64,000 bases of DNA from Paramyrothecium sp. XJ0827 (lineage: Eukaryota > Ascomycota > Sordariomycetes > Hypocreales > Stachybotryaceae), in the NCBI GenBank assembly GCA_020881915.1, contig JAJFPB010000007.1, positions 682,001 to 746,000 on the forward strand, read 5' to 3'. The position numbers and the translations under genes are program-made. The notes below the pieces were generated by a model, which worked only from the letters and a program-made list of their open reading frames with translations, did no database searches and was not told the origin of the DNA. Positions 10,907-20,920 of this stretch are shown one piece after another; position 1 is the stretch's first letter, and each line of letters opens with the position of its first letter.

Positions 10907-12778
10907 ATGGCATCATCTGCAAGTGACGGCCACAGTGAGACATCCCCGCTCCTCGCAAGCGCAGCTACCACGACGCCGATCGTGACGCCGACCTCGGCTG
11001 TTGCAGCGGGCGCAGAGCTGGTGGTTGATCCAAGAAGTCGACATGATGCATCCGACGATGGCAGCGTGCAAAGACCCGTCAAGAAGCCGAATATGGCGAT
11101 CGTTTTCCCAGCCATCTCTATAGGAGTAAGCCAAGCCGAACTGATCCTCGAGCCATGGGTTGCATCTTGCTAACTCATGGAATAGATCTTTCTCGCCGCA
11201 GTAGATGGCACAATTGCCTTGGTCAGCTATGCCACCATATCTAGCGACTTGGATGCCTTGAACCTCGCGTCCTGGATTATGACCGCGTACAGCCTTGCTC
11301 TCGCATCGTTTCAACCTCTCTACGGCAAACTATGCGACATATTTGGCCGCAAAGAGTGTTTGCTGATTGCATACGCCATGTTTGCATTGGGATGCCTGGC
11401 TTGTGGTTTCGCTCAATCAATTGAGCAGCTCATTGCGGCACGCGTGCTTCAAGCAGTTGGAGGTGGCGGCCTCGGGACGGTCGTCTCAATCTTGCTCACA
11501 TCATTAGTACCGCCCAAGGATCGCGGCATATGGCAGGGTGTCCTCAACATAGTCTACGCGTTGGGTGCGGGATTAGGAGCCCCTTTCGGAGGCCTACTAG
11601 CGACCTCCGTGGGCTGGCGTTGGTCATTCTTTGCACAAGTGCCGCTCTGTCTACTCGCAATTCTGCTTGTAAGCATTTGTCTCGATGGGGACATTGGCCG
11701 TATCAAAAGCCAGGAAGGAGAGCAGACCTTATTGTCCAAGTGACGACGCGTAGACTTCTTAGGCTCTGGTAGCCTGATTGTCACGATTGCGGCATTCATC
11801 TTTGGCCTGGACCGCGGCAGTAATGTTTCCTGGACTGTTCCCGAGACTTACATTTCGTTCCTCGTTGCCGCGTTTGCCGCAACGTGGTTCTTTTATGTAG
11901 AGACACACGTTGCTCGGGAACCCATCATGCCGCTCTCAGTCATCTTCAGTTTTGGACTACTCCCCATCTACATGGCAGCTTTTTTTTGCTTCGTTGCCAT
12001 AATGAGCTTGGATTTCCTTCTTCCACTTTACTACCAAGCGAGGCAACATTTCAGCCCCCAACGAGCGTCCTTTTACATGTTGCCGGCTTTGGTGGGTGGT
12101 GTTTTCGCCGCTCTCTCCACTGGCTTTTGGATGCGACGCAGTGGTCAATACTACTGGGCATTGATTCTGGCATGTTTGATGCAAATAACAGGAGCATTAA
12201 TCGCCTTCATCGTGTCTGGTCCTTTGACAGAATCCACTGCTGGCTTGATCACTTCTCAAGTAGTCACTGAGCTCGGAGTGGGCAATGCCGTGGTATCTGG
12301 GCTGATTGGCGTCAGTAAGTGTAACCGGCTGCACTGAGCACTCTCAGCAAGAACTATGAAATGAACTCTACTAACATTAAATGCTCCAGTCTCTAACAGC
12401 TCGGAGACTAGTGTAGCAATCGCAACCGCTATGTACTACTCTATACGCAACCTGGGTTGTGTACTTGGAGTCTCTGTTGTGTCAACTGTCATTCAGCAAG
12501 CCCTGAGAAATATCATGGTTATAGAGCTGCAACCCTACAACGTAGACATTGACGGTATTGTGGACGAAGTAAGGAAGAGTCTCGATTCCCTACGAACGTT
12601 AGACCCAGAAATCGCTGCCGTCGTGCGCGGCTGCTACGGTAAAGCCATCAATCGAGGGTTCTTGGTAATATTAGTCATGGCTTCTCTCACCATCATACCA
12701 GCATCGCAAGTCCGGGGCGGAAAGAAGAAGGTTCATGAGGCTAAATCTGTTCAAGATGGCGCCGAAAATGAAGTATAG
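10907..12778 (+). pseudogene. MFS transporter, DHA2 type, interrupted by one in-frame TGA
   Basis: Exons 10907-11125, 11186-12314 and 12390-12778 join in frame to a 14-TM-type DHA2 transporter. A hydrophilic N-terminus of about 65 residues is followed by AAVDGTIAL, the FGRKECLL loop motif, VGGGGLGTVV and GWRWSFFAQVP. The only break is TGA at 11741-11743. Directly after it the same frame continues as RRVDFLGSGSLIV and on through the remaining helices to the normal stop at 12776-12778. DFLG lies in the loop before helix 7 that this family conserves, so the stop sits inside real coding sequence. CGA to TGA is a one-base C-to-T change. Alternatives are programmed readthrough (TGA followed by C), a non-consensus intron of about 75 nt from GTCTCG to the TAG at about 11752, or a sequence error. 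Without readthrough, the protein ends in the middle of the transporter and would not work. Confidence 0.75.
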
Positions 12779-13578
12779 AACAAGGGTGTGGTTCGATGAA
12801 TGCATGTATGGCTTGATCGGAGACCTGTGCCCACTGTCACGATGGACTCATGCCGATTTCACACACATAAAAATACAAGCAGGACTAAAAGATTGAGGTC
12901 GGATAGTAAGACATGGACTTTCAAGGATGCATCGGGGGATCCCGACGTTAGGAGGCCATACATGGAATGTGATGTCTCCCTTCTAAGACATTTCGACTAG
13001 TTATTTGTGGACATCCATTTTTTCGAATATGGTCAAAGCCAAATTGAAGTGAAAAGTGCCAGCATGCTTCAGTCAACTTCGCCTCTTAACCCTCAATCAT
13101 AATTCAATCTTCTGTGACCCTCATTGCAATATTGTAATCGGACTCCACGTCGGACATTTTCACCGGAAAGGATCGGGGGGTTCTTTCAGACCAATCGTTG
13201 TGCCCCGTCTTCTGGGCCAGGGGGTCCCATGGCGTGTTCGCGAATCCTTTCTATTAGTGTTCTACTGATCAAGGTTGCCAAGTCCAAGTTCGCCTACCGA
13301 AGCTGAACTAGGGGCGGTTGTTGACCGAGAGGGCTAGCTTTATGGGGCCCCTTACAGCGCCACTGTTGCATTATTGAGAAGCTGCATTTCCAATTTCCCA
13401 CGGTGTCTACAGAGTACATACCTGTCGCTTCAACGTCGTATTGCATATGCGCCGACTGGCATCAGATGAGGGGGTGTTGTGAGCTTGGCTCTGACGTAAT
13501 ATGAAAGGCTGCAAATGTGATATAGTTCTATAGTTTTCTCTGCAATTCTGCTAATCTTAGAAATCATCATTTGCAAAG
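12779..13578. other. Intergenic region upstream of the GMC oxidoreductase
   Basis: 800 bases between two plus-strand genes. Small open frames at 12800-13306 lack coding features. I see no strong TATA box close to the oxidoreductase start; GATATAG at about 13520 is the nearest weak candidate. Confidence 0.45.
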
Positions 13579-15662
13579 ATGTCTGCCGCATGTCTCAGGG
13601 CCCTTGCGGCCTGGACTTTCTTAGCGAGCGCCGCAACAGCACTGTCAGGACATGCCCTCCGAGACCTCAAGTCGTTGAACGCTCGTTATGACTACATCAT
13701 TGTCGGCGGAGGCACAAGCGGCTTGGTCGTCGCGAACAGGTTAAGCACGAACCCGAATAGTGAGTGATCACACAATCATGCCATCGTCATGTTTAGAGCT
13801 CACAACCAGTTATAGATACGGTGTTAATTGTTGAGTATGGAGACTTTGCAGACACCATCAACGTGACGGTACCCTTCTACACCACTCTTGATCAGACTCC
13901 CCGCCTCTACGATATCAACTCGGTTCCCCAAGCGAATCTAGCCGGTCGCGTGGCGCCCCTGCGCATTGGCAAAGTTGTCGGTGGTGGCTCCACCGTGAAT
14001 GGCATGGCATGGGACCGCGGGTCTGCCATCGACTATGACTCTTGGGAACAGCTTGGCAACGCCGGATGGGGATGGAAGACCATTCTGAAGTATTTCCGCA
14101 AGTCTTCTACATTCGGGCCGCCTGCACCGGAGTTTATCGAGCGCTATGGCTTCGAATGGACGCCTTCTGCGTACGGGAATGGACCAATTGAAGTAGGGTT
14201 TCCGTCCTGGCAATGGCCAGCAGCAGGTGAGTAGCCTCAGTGTCTGGCCTTAAGGCATCAATGACAACTTCTTTTTCTTACGACTCGGACCCCACAATTT
14301 GGCAACCACTGCTAACTTGTCAATAGAGTCGATGGCGAAAGCTTGGGTAGAGGAGCTTGAAGTGCGCAGGCTCAAGGATGGCGCAGCTGGGAAGAACGTC
14401 GGCTTCGCCTGGTTGCCTCAGAACTCGGATGGCAAGAAAGCAATCAGGTCGTCGGCCGAAACTGCTTACTATGATCCGGTGAGCGAACGGCCGAACCTAC
14501 ACCTGCTTGTTCAACATTATGGTGCAGCCGTGCGTTTCAATGGAAAGACAACTTCAGGGGTACAAATCACCGAACGAGACAGCAAGCAATCGAAATTCGT
14601 TCAATCAGAAAACGTTATCCTTGCAGCGGGAGCAATTAATACTCCTCGAATTCTCCAGCTATCGGGCATTGGTCCAAGAGAACTGTTGAAGCAGCACGGT
14701 ATCAAGGTCGTTGTTGATCTACCTGGTGTCGGTGCCAACTTCCAGGACCACCCGTCTTTTATGATGTTCTACCAATGTAGGTGCCCTTCCGCGATGAACA
14801 ATTTTGGTATCCTTTACAAAACATCAGGGATGTGTACGCTGACATTGGGATTCTAGTCAACAACAACACTCCAATCAACCCCAACTCCATGAACGACCCA
14901 GAATTTGCCAATGCCGCCTGGGAAGAATACCAAGCAAATAAGACCGGCCCGTTGTCCCACGCTTGGGGTAACCACATCGTCTTCGAGTCACTGCAAGGCC
15001 TCGATTCTCAGTATGAAGCCATTGCCGATAGTCTGGAAGGCCAAGAGCCGCTTGCGTACCTGCCCACAATCTACGCGGAGTATCCATCTCTTCTACGCGG
15101 TTTCCTTAAACAGCGCCGCATTCTCCAAACCCAATTCCGAAACCCCGAAGCTGGTGTGGTTGAAGTGACCTTTGGCGGCTCAACAGCTGTGTTAGTCGCG
15201 GTGCAAAAACAATTATCCAGAGGGACAATTCGGATCAATAGCAACAACGCCGACCCGTCGATCGCACCAGATATCGACTTCCAAACCGCCTCAAACCCTG
15301 TCGACATGCTTATGGCGCGCCTTGGGCTGCGTAGAGCCCGCGAGTTCATGGCGTCTGATAACGTCGCGTCGCTTGGGCCGGTGGAAACGTATCCCGGCCC
15401 TGCCGTCGACTCTGACATCGAGATTGAGAGCTTTATGCGAAATTCGTTGCTTAGGCCCAGTTTCGACCATCCAGTAGGCACCGCCGCGATGATGCCGAAG
15501 GATTTAGGAGGAGTGGTGAACAAGGGACTGCAAGTTTACGGAGTTCAAGGGCTTTGGGTAGTTGATGCTAGTGTGATGCCGTTGATTCCTGCAGCTCATA
15601 CTCAGGCCACGGTCTACGCTGTTGCGGAATATGCAGCCGACCTTATCTTGGCTAGTTCTTGA
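13579..15662 (+). CDS. Secreted GMC (glucose-methanol-choline) family FAD oxidoreductase
   Basis: Four exons, 13579-13759, 13816-14226, 14327-14776 and 14857-15662, give 615 residues. An N-terminal signal peptide (about residues 1-26) precedes YDYIIVGGGTSGLVVANRL, the FAD dinucleotide-binding motif (GGGTSGL at 43-49). The GMC signature GKVVGGGSTVNGMAWDRG and the second signature GAINTPRILQLSGIGP follow. The C-terminus carries the catalytic pair: His in FDHPVGTAAMM and His in PAAHTQATVYAVAE. A His-His pair is typical of the aryl-alcohol oxidase, glucose dehydrogenase and oxidase branch. Such enzymes oxidise alcohols or sugars outside the cell and can supply peroxide or electrons for cell wall attack. 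All exon junctions rebuild normal GMC sequence, so the gene appears functional. The substrate is unknown. Confidence 0.9.
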
Positions 15663-16087
15663 GAAATATGGGTGTCTTAGCTGTGGCCATACCACACCGG
15701 TCGGCTGCAACATTCCCTTGAAAAGCAATCGGGCTGAGTTCGGAGGGTAGCTACAACGCGTGTCCTTAGGCATGGATGACAAGCGCAGCACCTTAAGACC
15801 CAGAGTTTGCATTTAACCATTCTTCCATTCTGCCGCTATACGAATCTAAAATAGGGTCGTAGTCTACTTCACGTTTCAATATCATTCCGACCACGGCTAT
15901 TTGACCATCTTCCATGATTCGTTATGTCGGGACGTCTAAATGTGGGTTGAACATTTCTTGATGATACCCGGACTGGACACTGAAATCTATGTCCACGCTG
16001 AGCTATGGCGCCAACGCAAATGCTTAAATGAATCATTAGTGTTGATGAATATTGTTCTGTAAAAGGTTAGGCATCCGAGCTCTTGCG
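15663..16087. other. Convergent 3' intergenic region
   Basis: 425 bases between the stop of the GMC gene and the stop of the convergent cysteine-rich surface protein gene. No coding signal is seen. It presumably carries both polyadenylation regions. Confidence 0.5.
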
Positions 16088-17246
16088 TTAAACCATGAAC
16101 GCCATGAGGAGCATCAAGAGCAGCCCTGGATTCACAGCAGATGCAGCGCCTTGGCCACCGCCATTGTTCCCCTCGCTTTGCCCATCAGCTCCAGTGTCGT
16201 TTGAATCTTCGCTGTCACCTTCGCTGTTGCCTTCATTTCCCCCGTCTTCATTCTCGTCGCTGTCATTCCATCACCGTTCTCTCGGTCACTATTTTTCCCG
16301 TCCCTAATGCCGTCGGTTTCTCCAGTCGGCCGTGCATCTGCGCCAGCCACTGTGACGGCATGGACAGCGTTTCCAGCTGTCCATGTAAATGTCTCGCCAC
16401 TGATTGGAGACGCAATACTTCCTGCTATGTTACTTGTCGTTTGCGTTCCGCTGGATGGGAAATTGTCAAGGCCATGAAACTTGGTGGCGGAATCTCCGCC
16501 TGGTGGTGTAAAGTCGAAGCCATCTTCCCCACACGGGACTTGTGCCATCACGTTGCTGCACGATTGCCAGTCTTCGAAATTGTTTTTTGTTAACTCGAAC
16601 ATTTCGTTGAACCCGAGCAATGCAGGGTCTGTATTAGGACAAACCTCAAAAAAGCTAGTGCATGTTCAGTGGCTGTTCAAACGGTTGTATCAACGACGTA
16701 GACGTACGCTGACAACTGAGCTGATTCGGCGCAGCAGATACAGGCAGAGGAATACATTTGTATGTCATCGTTTGACGTCAAACTCTCAGCAATATCTGGC
16801 CCCTTTCTCCCACAAGTCGCTATTTCCTCGCTGGTGCGATCGAGAGAGGTGAGGAGCCTGCCAAGATTGCATGAACAGGCGCCTAGTGCATTGTCTGGAG
16901 GTGGATAAAATGGGACGTTGCTGAAGTCTGGTGTCAGGCACCATGTGCCCAAGTCGCCCACGGTCTGCTGGTACTCGCAGGTGTAAACCCGGTCCCAGCA
17001 ATGTGAGGCAGCGCAGTTGATTTGCTCTTGCGTGCGAATACAGGAGCAAACGTTGTGGCAGTCGCTATTTTGGCCTTCGCAATTGGTGTCAACACAATCT
17101 GCCCATGAGGACTCTGCATTGGCCTAACATTCTTCCATGCCAGACGAATCGACACACTTTCCGGAATCAAAATATCCGACTCTGGCAGCGGCCGTCATGG
17201 TAGCCGACCCCAGCAGGGTGATTGCTTGCCAAAGCATTGTGAACAT
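16088..17246 (-). pseudogene. Cysteine-rich GPI-type surface protein gene with a nonsense codon and a frameshift
   Basis: The reading starts at 17246 (MFTMLWQAITLLG, a signal peptide) and runs into a cysteine-rich ectodomain with spacings such as CVDTNCEGQNSDCHNVCSC. One intron (donor GTACGT near 16709, acceptor near 16657) leads into CPNTDPALLGFNEMF and a Ser/Thr-rich region. The natural end is an Asp/Ser/Gly-rich stalk followed by AASAVNPGLLLMLLMAFMV, a classic GPI-anchor signal, with TAA at 16088-16090. Two lesions break the frame. The first is TAG at 17124-17126, where CAG would continue the protein. The second is a missing base near 16268 that separates the Ser/Thr region from the stalk frame. 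An unusual 57-nt intron (GTCGGA...TTAG) could skip the TAG but would remove a cysteine-bearing segment. I do not recognise a named domain. It is probably a recently inactivated wall-anchored protein, unless both lesions are sequence errors. Confidence 0.65.
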
Positions 17247-18403
17247 GTTATCCCTGAAGCAGGCCTTGCGATAACGGGAAGTTGAGAAAGAAACAGCATG
17301 GATACTGGATCGCTGCAAGCCATGAATTTTAATAGGACAACCGATGAAGAGCCGCCTCCGCAGCCTGTTATCAAGCACCCCCTTGCCCCCTGTAGCCTAC
17401 TACAAACAGGTAAACAGGTGGGCCCATCATCTCTCAGCTGTTCTTGGCAACGACATCCTATAATTCAAAGTGCCAAGGGATGAGTGGAAATAAAGCCTTC
17501 CATTCGGCAGGATGCTTTTTAATAGGGCTGAGCATCTCTCCACCCTCCACTTCCCATGATCCCGCGCTCTTTCCAGCCACATTGATTGCCAGGTGTTGAG
17601 TGGGGATGAGTGATGATGGCTTCACAAAAAAGACTGTTGCCTAGGTGTACTCGGCAAATATCCACTGCGATGGAGTAGAGTGCTGAGTCCGAAAGTCTTT
17701 TGCGCTTCGCAGAACCAGATGCTGCGCAATCACAACTAAAATGCCTCTGCAGCCCAGCGTGAATAGCTCCATTGTTGCTGGGAAGTTTTGCCAGATCAGT
17801 AACTATGACCAGTTCACGGGTGAATCATGAGGTGTTTCATCTGACAACCATAAATGGATAGAGCAAAGAAAGACATGAATCACAGAACATCCAAGTTCTT
17901 TCACAAAAAGGTACGATAAATAGCTTTGTCCGAACACGAATGGCCATCTATCAAACACAATTCAGTCCAACTACGATTGCATGGTTTTTCTCCTGGGCTA
18001 CGTCGGGCCTCCCAGTTCGTGAGACCATACAAAGCCCAGTCGATGATCCATTGTTTGACGGCCAGGATTCGAGTTTCTGTAAAATCCAGGTACCACGCGT
18101 GGCACAGTGAGCGATACCAGAACGCCTGAATCACGGACCCTGCTGTTTAAGGGCCTTCAATGCTGGGTATTCCAGCTTGCGTTGAAGGACAATGGCAGGA
18201 AATGTCCGGGATCCTTTAATGGCACAATATTATCGGATGTTCGCGGCTATGCTCAGTTGCTGGGCGACAAATTTTGGCCTGGCGGCCTCAAGAATGGAAT
18301 AGTCGATGACGTCCCACACTTGGTCTCACATCCCCATCCCACTGTCACGTGCAATACAAAGACATCCGTAGCCTTCTCGTTATTCGTGGCACAGCGGTAG
18401 CTA
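17247..18403. other. Intergenic region between divergent genes, no gene seen
   Basis: About 1.2 kb between the broken surface-protein gene and the DNA glycosylase. Open frames on both strands are short and without domains. It must hold both promoters, but I see no convincing TATA box for the glycosylase. Confidence 0.45.
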
Positions 18404-19318
18404 ATGACAATTACAAAAGAATACAGATCGTACCTCTCGGCAATGAATATAATTTCTTCTACTTCTACAAGTCGTCGCATAACGCGGTCCATGCAACGTA
18501 ACGACGCTATCAATCCGCAGCATGGGAGAAAGACGCCTCAGCCTGCGACGCAAACTTCTGTCACTACGGTAACAACAACATCTATAACCAAACGACTAAG
18601 TCTTCCTGCATATGTCAAGACAATCTCTGCAAGTCGCACGCCATCAATTCACGCCCAACGCTTCGGTTTGATCCAGGAAAAGGTGGCCTACAATCTTTAC
18701 GAGCTCCTTGTAGCTGCCACCCTCTGGAACCGCACGAAGGGTGCTCAAGCAAAGCCTGTATTTTTGGAGCTCGTACGAAAATATCCATCGCCGAAAAAGC
18801 TTGCTAGAGCTGCAATTCCTGAGCTGGCAGACTTTCTCCAGCCTTTGGGCCTTCATAATAGTCGAGCAAGACGTTTCGTTCAGTTTGCCCAAGGATGGTT
18901 GAAGTGTCCGCCTACAACGCAGCGTCGTTACCGCAAGCTTCATTATCCACTCCCTGGATGTGGAAAAGACGTGGCCCCGATGGAAATTCTTGGTCCAGAT
19001 GACCTCCGCGAGGGCTGGGAGATTGCCCATCTACCAGGTGTCGGCCCGTACGCACTCGATAGTTTTCGCATCTTTCACCGCGACATACTGAGGGGTCTGG
19101 CCACAGATTGGGAGGGATCTGGTGCTGCACCTGGATTTGAGCCCGAGTGGAAAAGAGTTGTTCCTCTTGACAAGGAACTGAAAGCTTATATTCGTTGGAT
19201 GTGGCTCAAGGATGGATGGATTTGGGACCCGTCCTCTGGTCGAAAAGTTAGAGCATCGGCAAATAAGATGAAACAAGAACAGACAAGAAATTCTAGTCTT
19301 TCTCCCGAACTCATGTAA
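18404..19318 (+). CDS. MBD4-like HhH-GPD DNA glycosylase
   Basis: Single-exon gene of 304 residues; in-frame ATGs at 18404, 18443 and 18491 compete as start. The N-terminal 80 residues are basic and Ser/Thr-rich, fitting a disordered nuclear-targeting tail. From about residue 84 the protein follows the glycosylase domain of vertebrate MBD4: RFGLIQEKVAYNLYELLVA, then ATLWNRT and a helix leading to LQPLGLHNSRA. The helix-hairpin-helix follows with the catalytic aspartate, HLPGVGPYALDSFRIF (Asp219), and a C-terminal DKELKAYIRWMW segment. These enzymes remove thymine or uracil from G:T and G:U mismatches left by deamination of methylated cytosine, starting base excision repair in the nucleus. No methyl-CpG-binding domain is present, as is usual outside animals. 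Its stop is only 15 bases from the convergent protease stop, so the two 3' UTRs must overlap. Confidence 0.85.
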   Translation: MTITKEYRSYLSAMNIISSTSTSRRITRSMQRNDAINPQHGRKTPQPATQTSVTTVTTTSITKRLSLPAYVKTISASRTPSIHAQRFGLIQEKVAYNLYELLVAATLWNRTKGAQAKPVFLELVRKYPSPKKLARAAIPELADFLQPLGLHNSRARRFVQFAQGWLKCPPTTQRRYRKLHYPLPGCGKDVAPMEILGPDDLREGWEIAHLPGVGPYALDSFRIFHRDILRGLATDWEGSGAAPGFEPEWKRVVPLDKELKAYIRWMWLKDGWIWDPSSGRKVRASANKMKQEQTRNSSLSPELM

Positions 19319-19333
19319 AAATTGGCGTACTAT

Positions 19334-20920
19334 CTAGGGATCCAAAACATCTATACCGCGAGCTCTGATATCCTCAAGAACTCGGGTGATTGGTGTTGCA
19401 TACGTTACATCCAGGGCGTCGTCAAGGCTAGCTGTGAGAAGTCCTGCAACACGTCCTCTCAAGTCCCATACAATGCTGCCAGAATCACCAGGTTGGGAGA
19501 ATAATGCCTGGAGAGTGCCAAGAATGCACCACTCCTCGCTCAATACATCCCCGAAATCCGTTCTCGGATGTCTTTTGATTGACATCAGTTCGTTCCCAAG
19601 GCCAATGGTTAGCCCAGTAGCTGCCCCGTACTTGCCAACGATCAGTACGGGGTCATCAGCAACACTAAGTGTCTGGGGATACTTTATCTCCTGATCGGAA
19701 ACAAGCCCTTCTAGACGAATTGTTCCGTCTGATGCAATTTCGGGAAAGACAGCCGCCGCCTGCATCTTTAGCATGGGCTCGTTGTCGAGCCCCTTGCTGA
19801 GCGCAGTGGCCAAGAAATTCCGATGCCCAACGAAAACACGGTTTTGAACACTGTACAGTGAGCGAAGTGATAGACTTGTTTCGTGATTCTCCTGGTGGAG
19901 TTCAACCAAAGCCCAGTCGTTCGACCATTGTCTCCCTTTCGTCAGTTGCTGAACGCTGAGCGAGGGCGAATACAGGACGTGGCCGATCTCACGTGTCGCA
20001 ACCGCGGCGTCTTTCAGCGCAAGGCATCTCTGAAGAAGGTCTTCCCTGGCCTCAAGAAAAGGGCTTTCGAATGCCACAATTTGATATTCCAATTGGTGAA
20101 TCGTGTCAGTCAATTTGTAGGTGCTGGGTTGGACGATGGCGCGCTTTGGCATGCCGGCTTCGTACGCGTAATCCTTCCCATCGTCAATGGCGCCGGGAAG
20201 GACGACATGCCGGCACGTCAGAGCCACTTTGATGATTTCGCCTTTCTGTCTGTCGCGGACCTTAAGGTATAGACCTTTGGTGCCTTGGACTGGGTCAGAT
20301 GCACCCGACCAGGCAAAGCTTGTGCCAAGACAGTCTGTAAATTGCAGACGCGCATCTGTGTTCCCACATTTCCCACCAGCGCCGGTGGTCAGCACCAGAG
20401 CCGTACCATGAGCGGTAGGCTCCGGGTCATTGCCTTTAACATTCCCGTGTTTATCCTCCCACACTTCCCCGGACTTCCCCGTTGTGGGCATCTGACTGCG
20501 GGGTTCCTTGATGTCGCAGTCCACGTCGTCAAAACCATGTGCCATCATGATGGCTTTGATGTTCTCCGCAATACATGACCCTGCAATGGGATCAAGCGAA
20601 CCAGGCTGGACCGTCACGAACAAGGTTGGTTTTGCGTCGTCGTCCCTGCCTTCCCAACCAATCCGCAAAACGTCGATGGTGGTCCAGGAGCATCCATGAA
20701 GGGCTTTGATGATTTCCTTCCTGACAGGCCCGTTATCGTTCCACGGTTGTACCATCGGATGCTGCCCAATACGTCGGAGTGCTTTTCCTCGTGGAATACT
20801 ATATTGAGGCAACCACGGAGCGGTACTGGTTCTGGCGATGAGCTTTGGGCGAGACCAGAGACCATAGTAGTAACACTTCTGTTCCTCCGAGCTTGGGACA
20901 GATGGGGTTGAGGTGGACAT
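19334..20920 (-). CDS. Intracellular trypsin-like serine protease domain protein
   Basis: Single exon, 528 residues, with no signal peptide or membrane segment. Residues 1-140 form an N-terminal module of unknown function common to large fungal proteins of this type (IGW and VTVQPGS-like strands). From about residue 195 to the end there is a chymotrypsin-fold peptidase with a full catalytic triad: His238 in ALTCRHVV, Asp335 in QWSNDWALVEL and Ser480 in SQPGDSGSIVWD. The last has the canonical GDSGS loop followed by a glycine-rich strand, GRVAGLL. Related protease-like domains occur in fungi alone or at the N-terminus of NLR-like receptors. This copy stands alone with no NACHT or repeat region beside it. 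The cytosolic location is inferred from the missing signal peptide. The substrate is unknown; a regulatory or self-recognition role is speculation. Confidence 0.75.
   Translation of the reverse strand: MSTSTPSVPSSEEQKCYYYGLWSRPKLIARTSTAPWLPQYSIPRGKALRRIGQHPMVQPWNDNGPVRKEIIKALHGCSWTTIDVLRIGWEGRDDDAKPTLFVTVQPGSLDPIAGSCIAENIKAIMMAHGFDDVDCDIKEPRSQMPTTGKSGEVWEDKHGNVKGNDPEPTAHGTALVLTTGAGGKCGNTDARLQFTDCLGTSFAWSGASDPVQGTKGLYLKVRDRQKGEIIKVALTCRHVVLPGAIDDGKDYAYEAGMPKRAIVQPSTYKLTDTIHQLEYQIVAFESPFLEAREDLLQRCLALKDAAVATREIGHVLYSPSLSVQQLTKGRQWSNDWALVELHQENHETSLSLRSLYSVQNRVFVGHRNFLATALSKGLDNEPMLKMQAAAVFPEIASDGTIRLEGLVSDQEIKYPQTLSVADDPVLIVGKYGAATGLTIGLGNELMSIKRHPRTDFGDVLSEEWCILGTLQALFSQPGDSGSIVWDLRGRVAGLLTASLDDALDVTYATPITRVLEDIRARGIDVLDP

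Noticed and set aside
11668..11752. Intron from GTAAGC to the TAG at about 11752 that would remove the TGA of the second transporter
   Set aside because: The phases do not match (it creates a new stop), and it would delete loop sequence that resembles the family. A weak GTCTCG donor could keep the frame but is not consensus.
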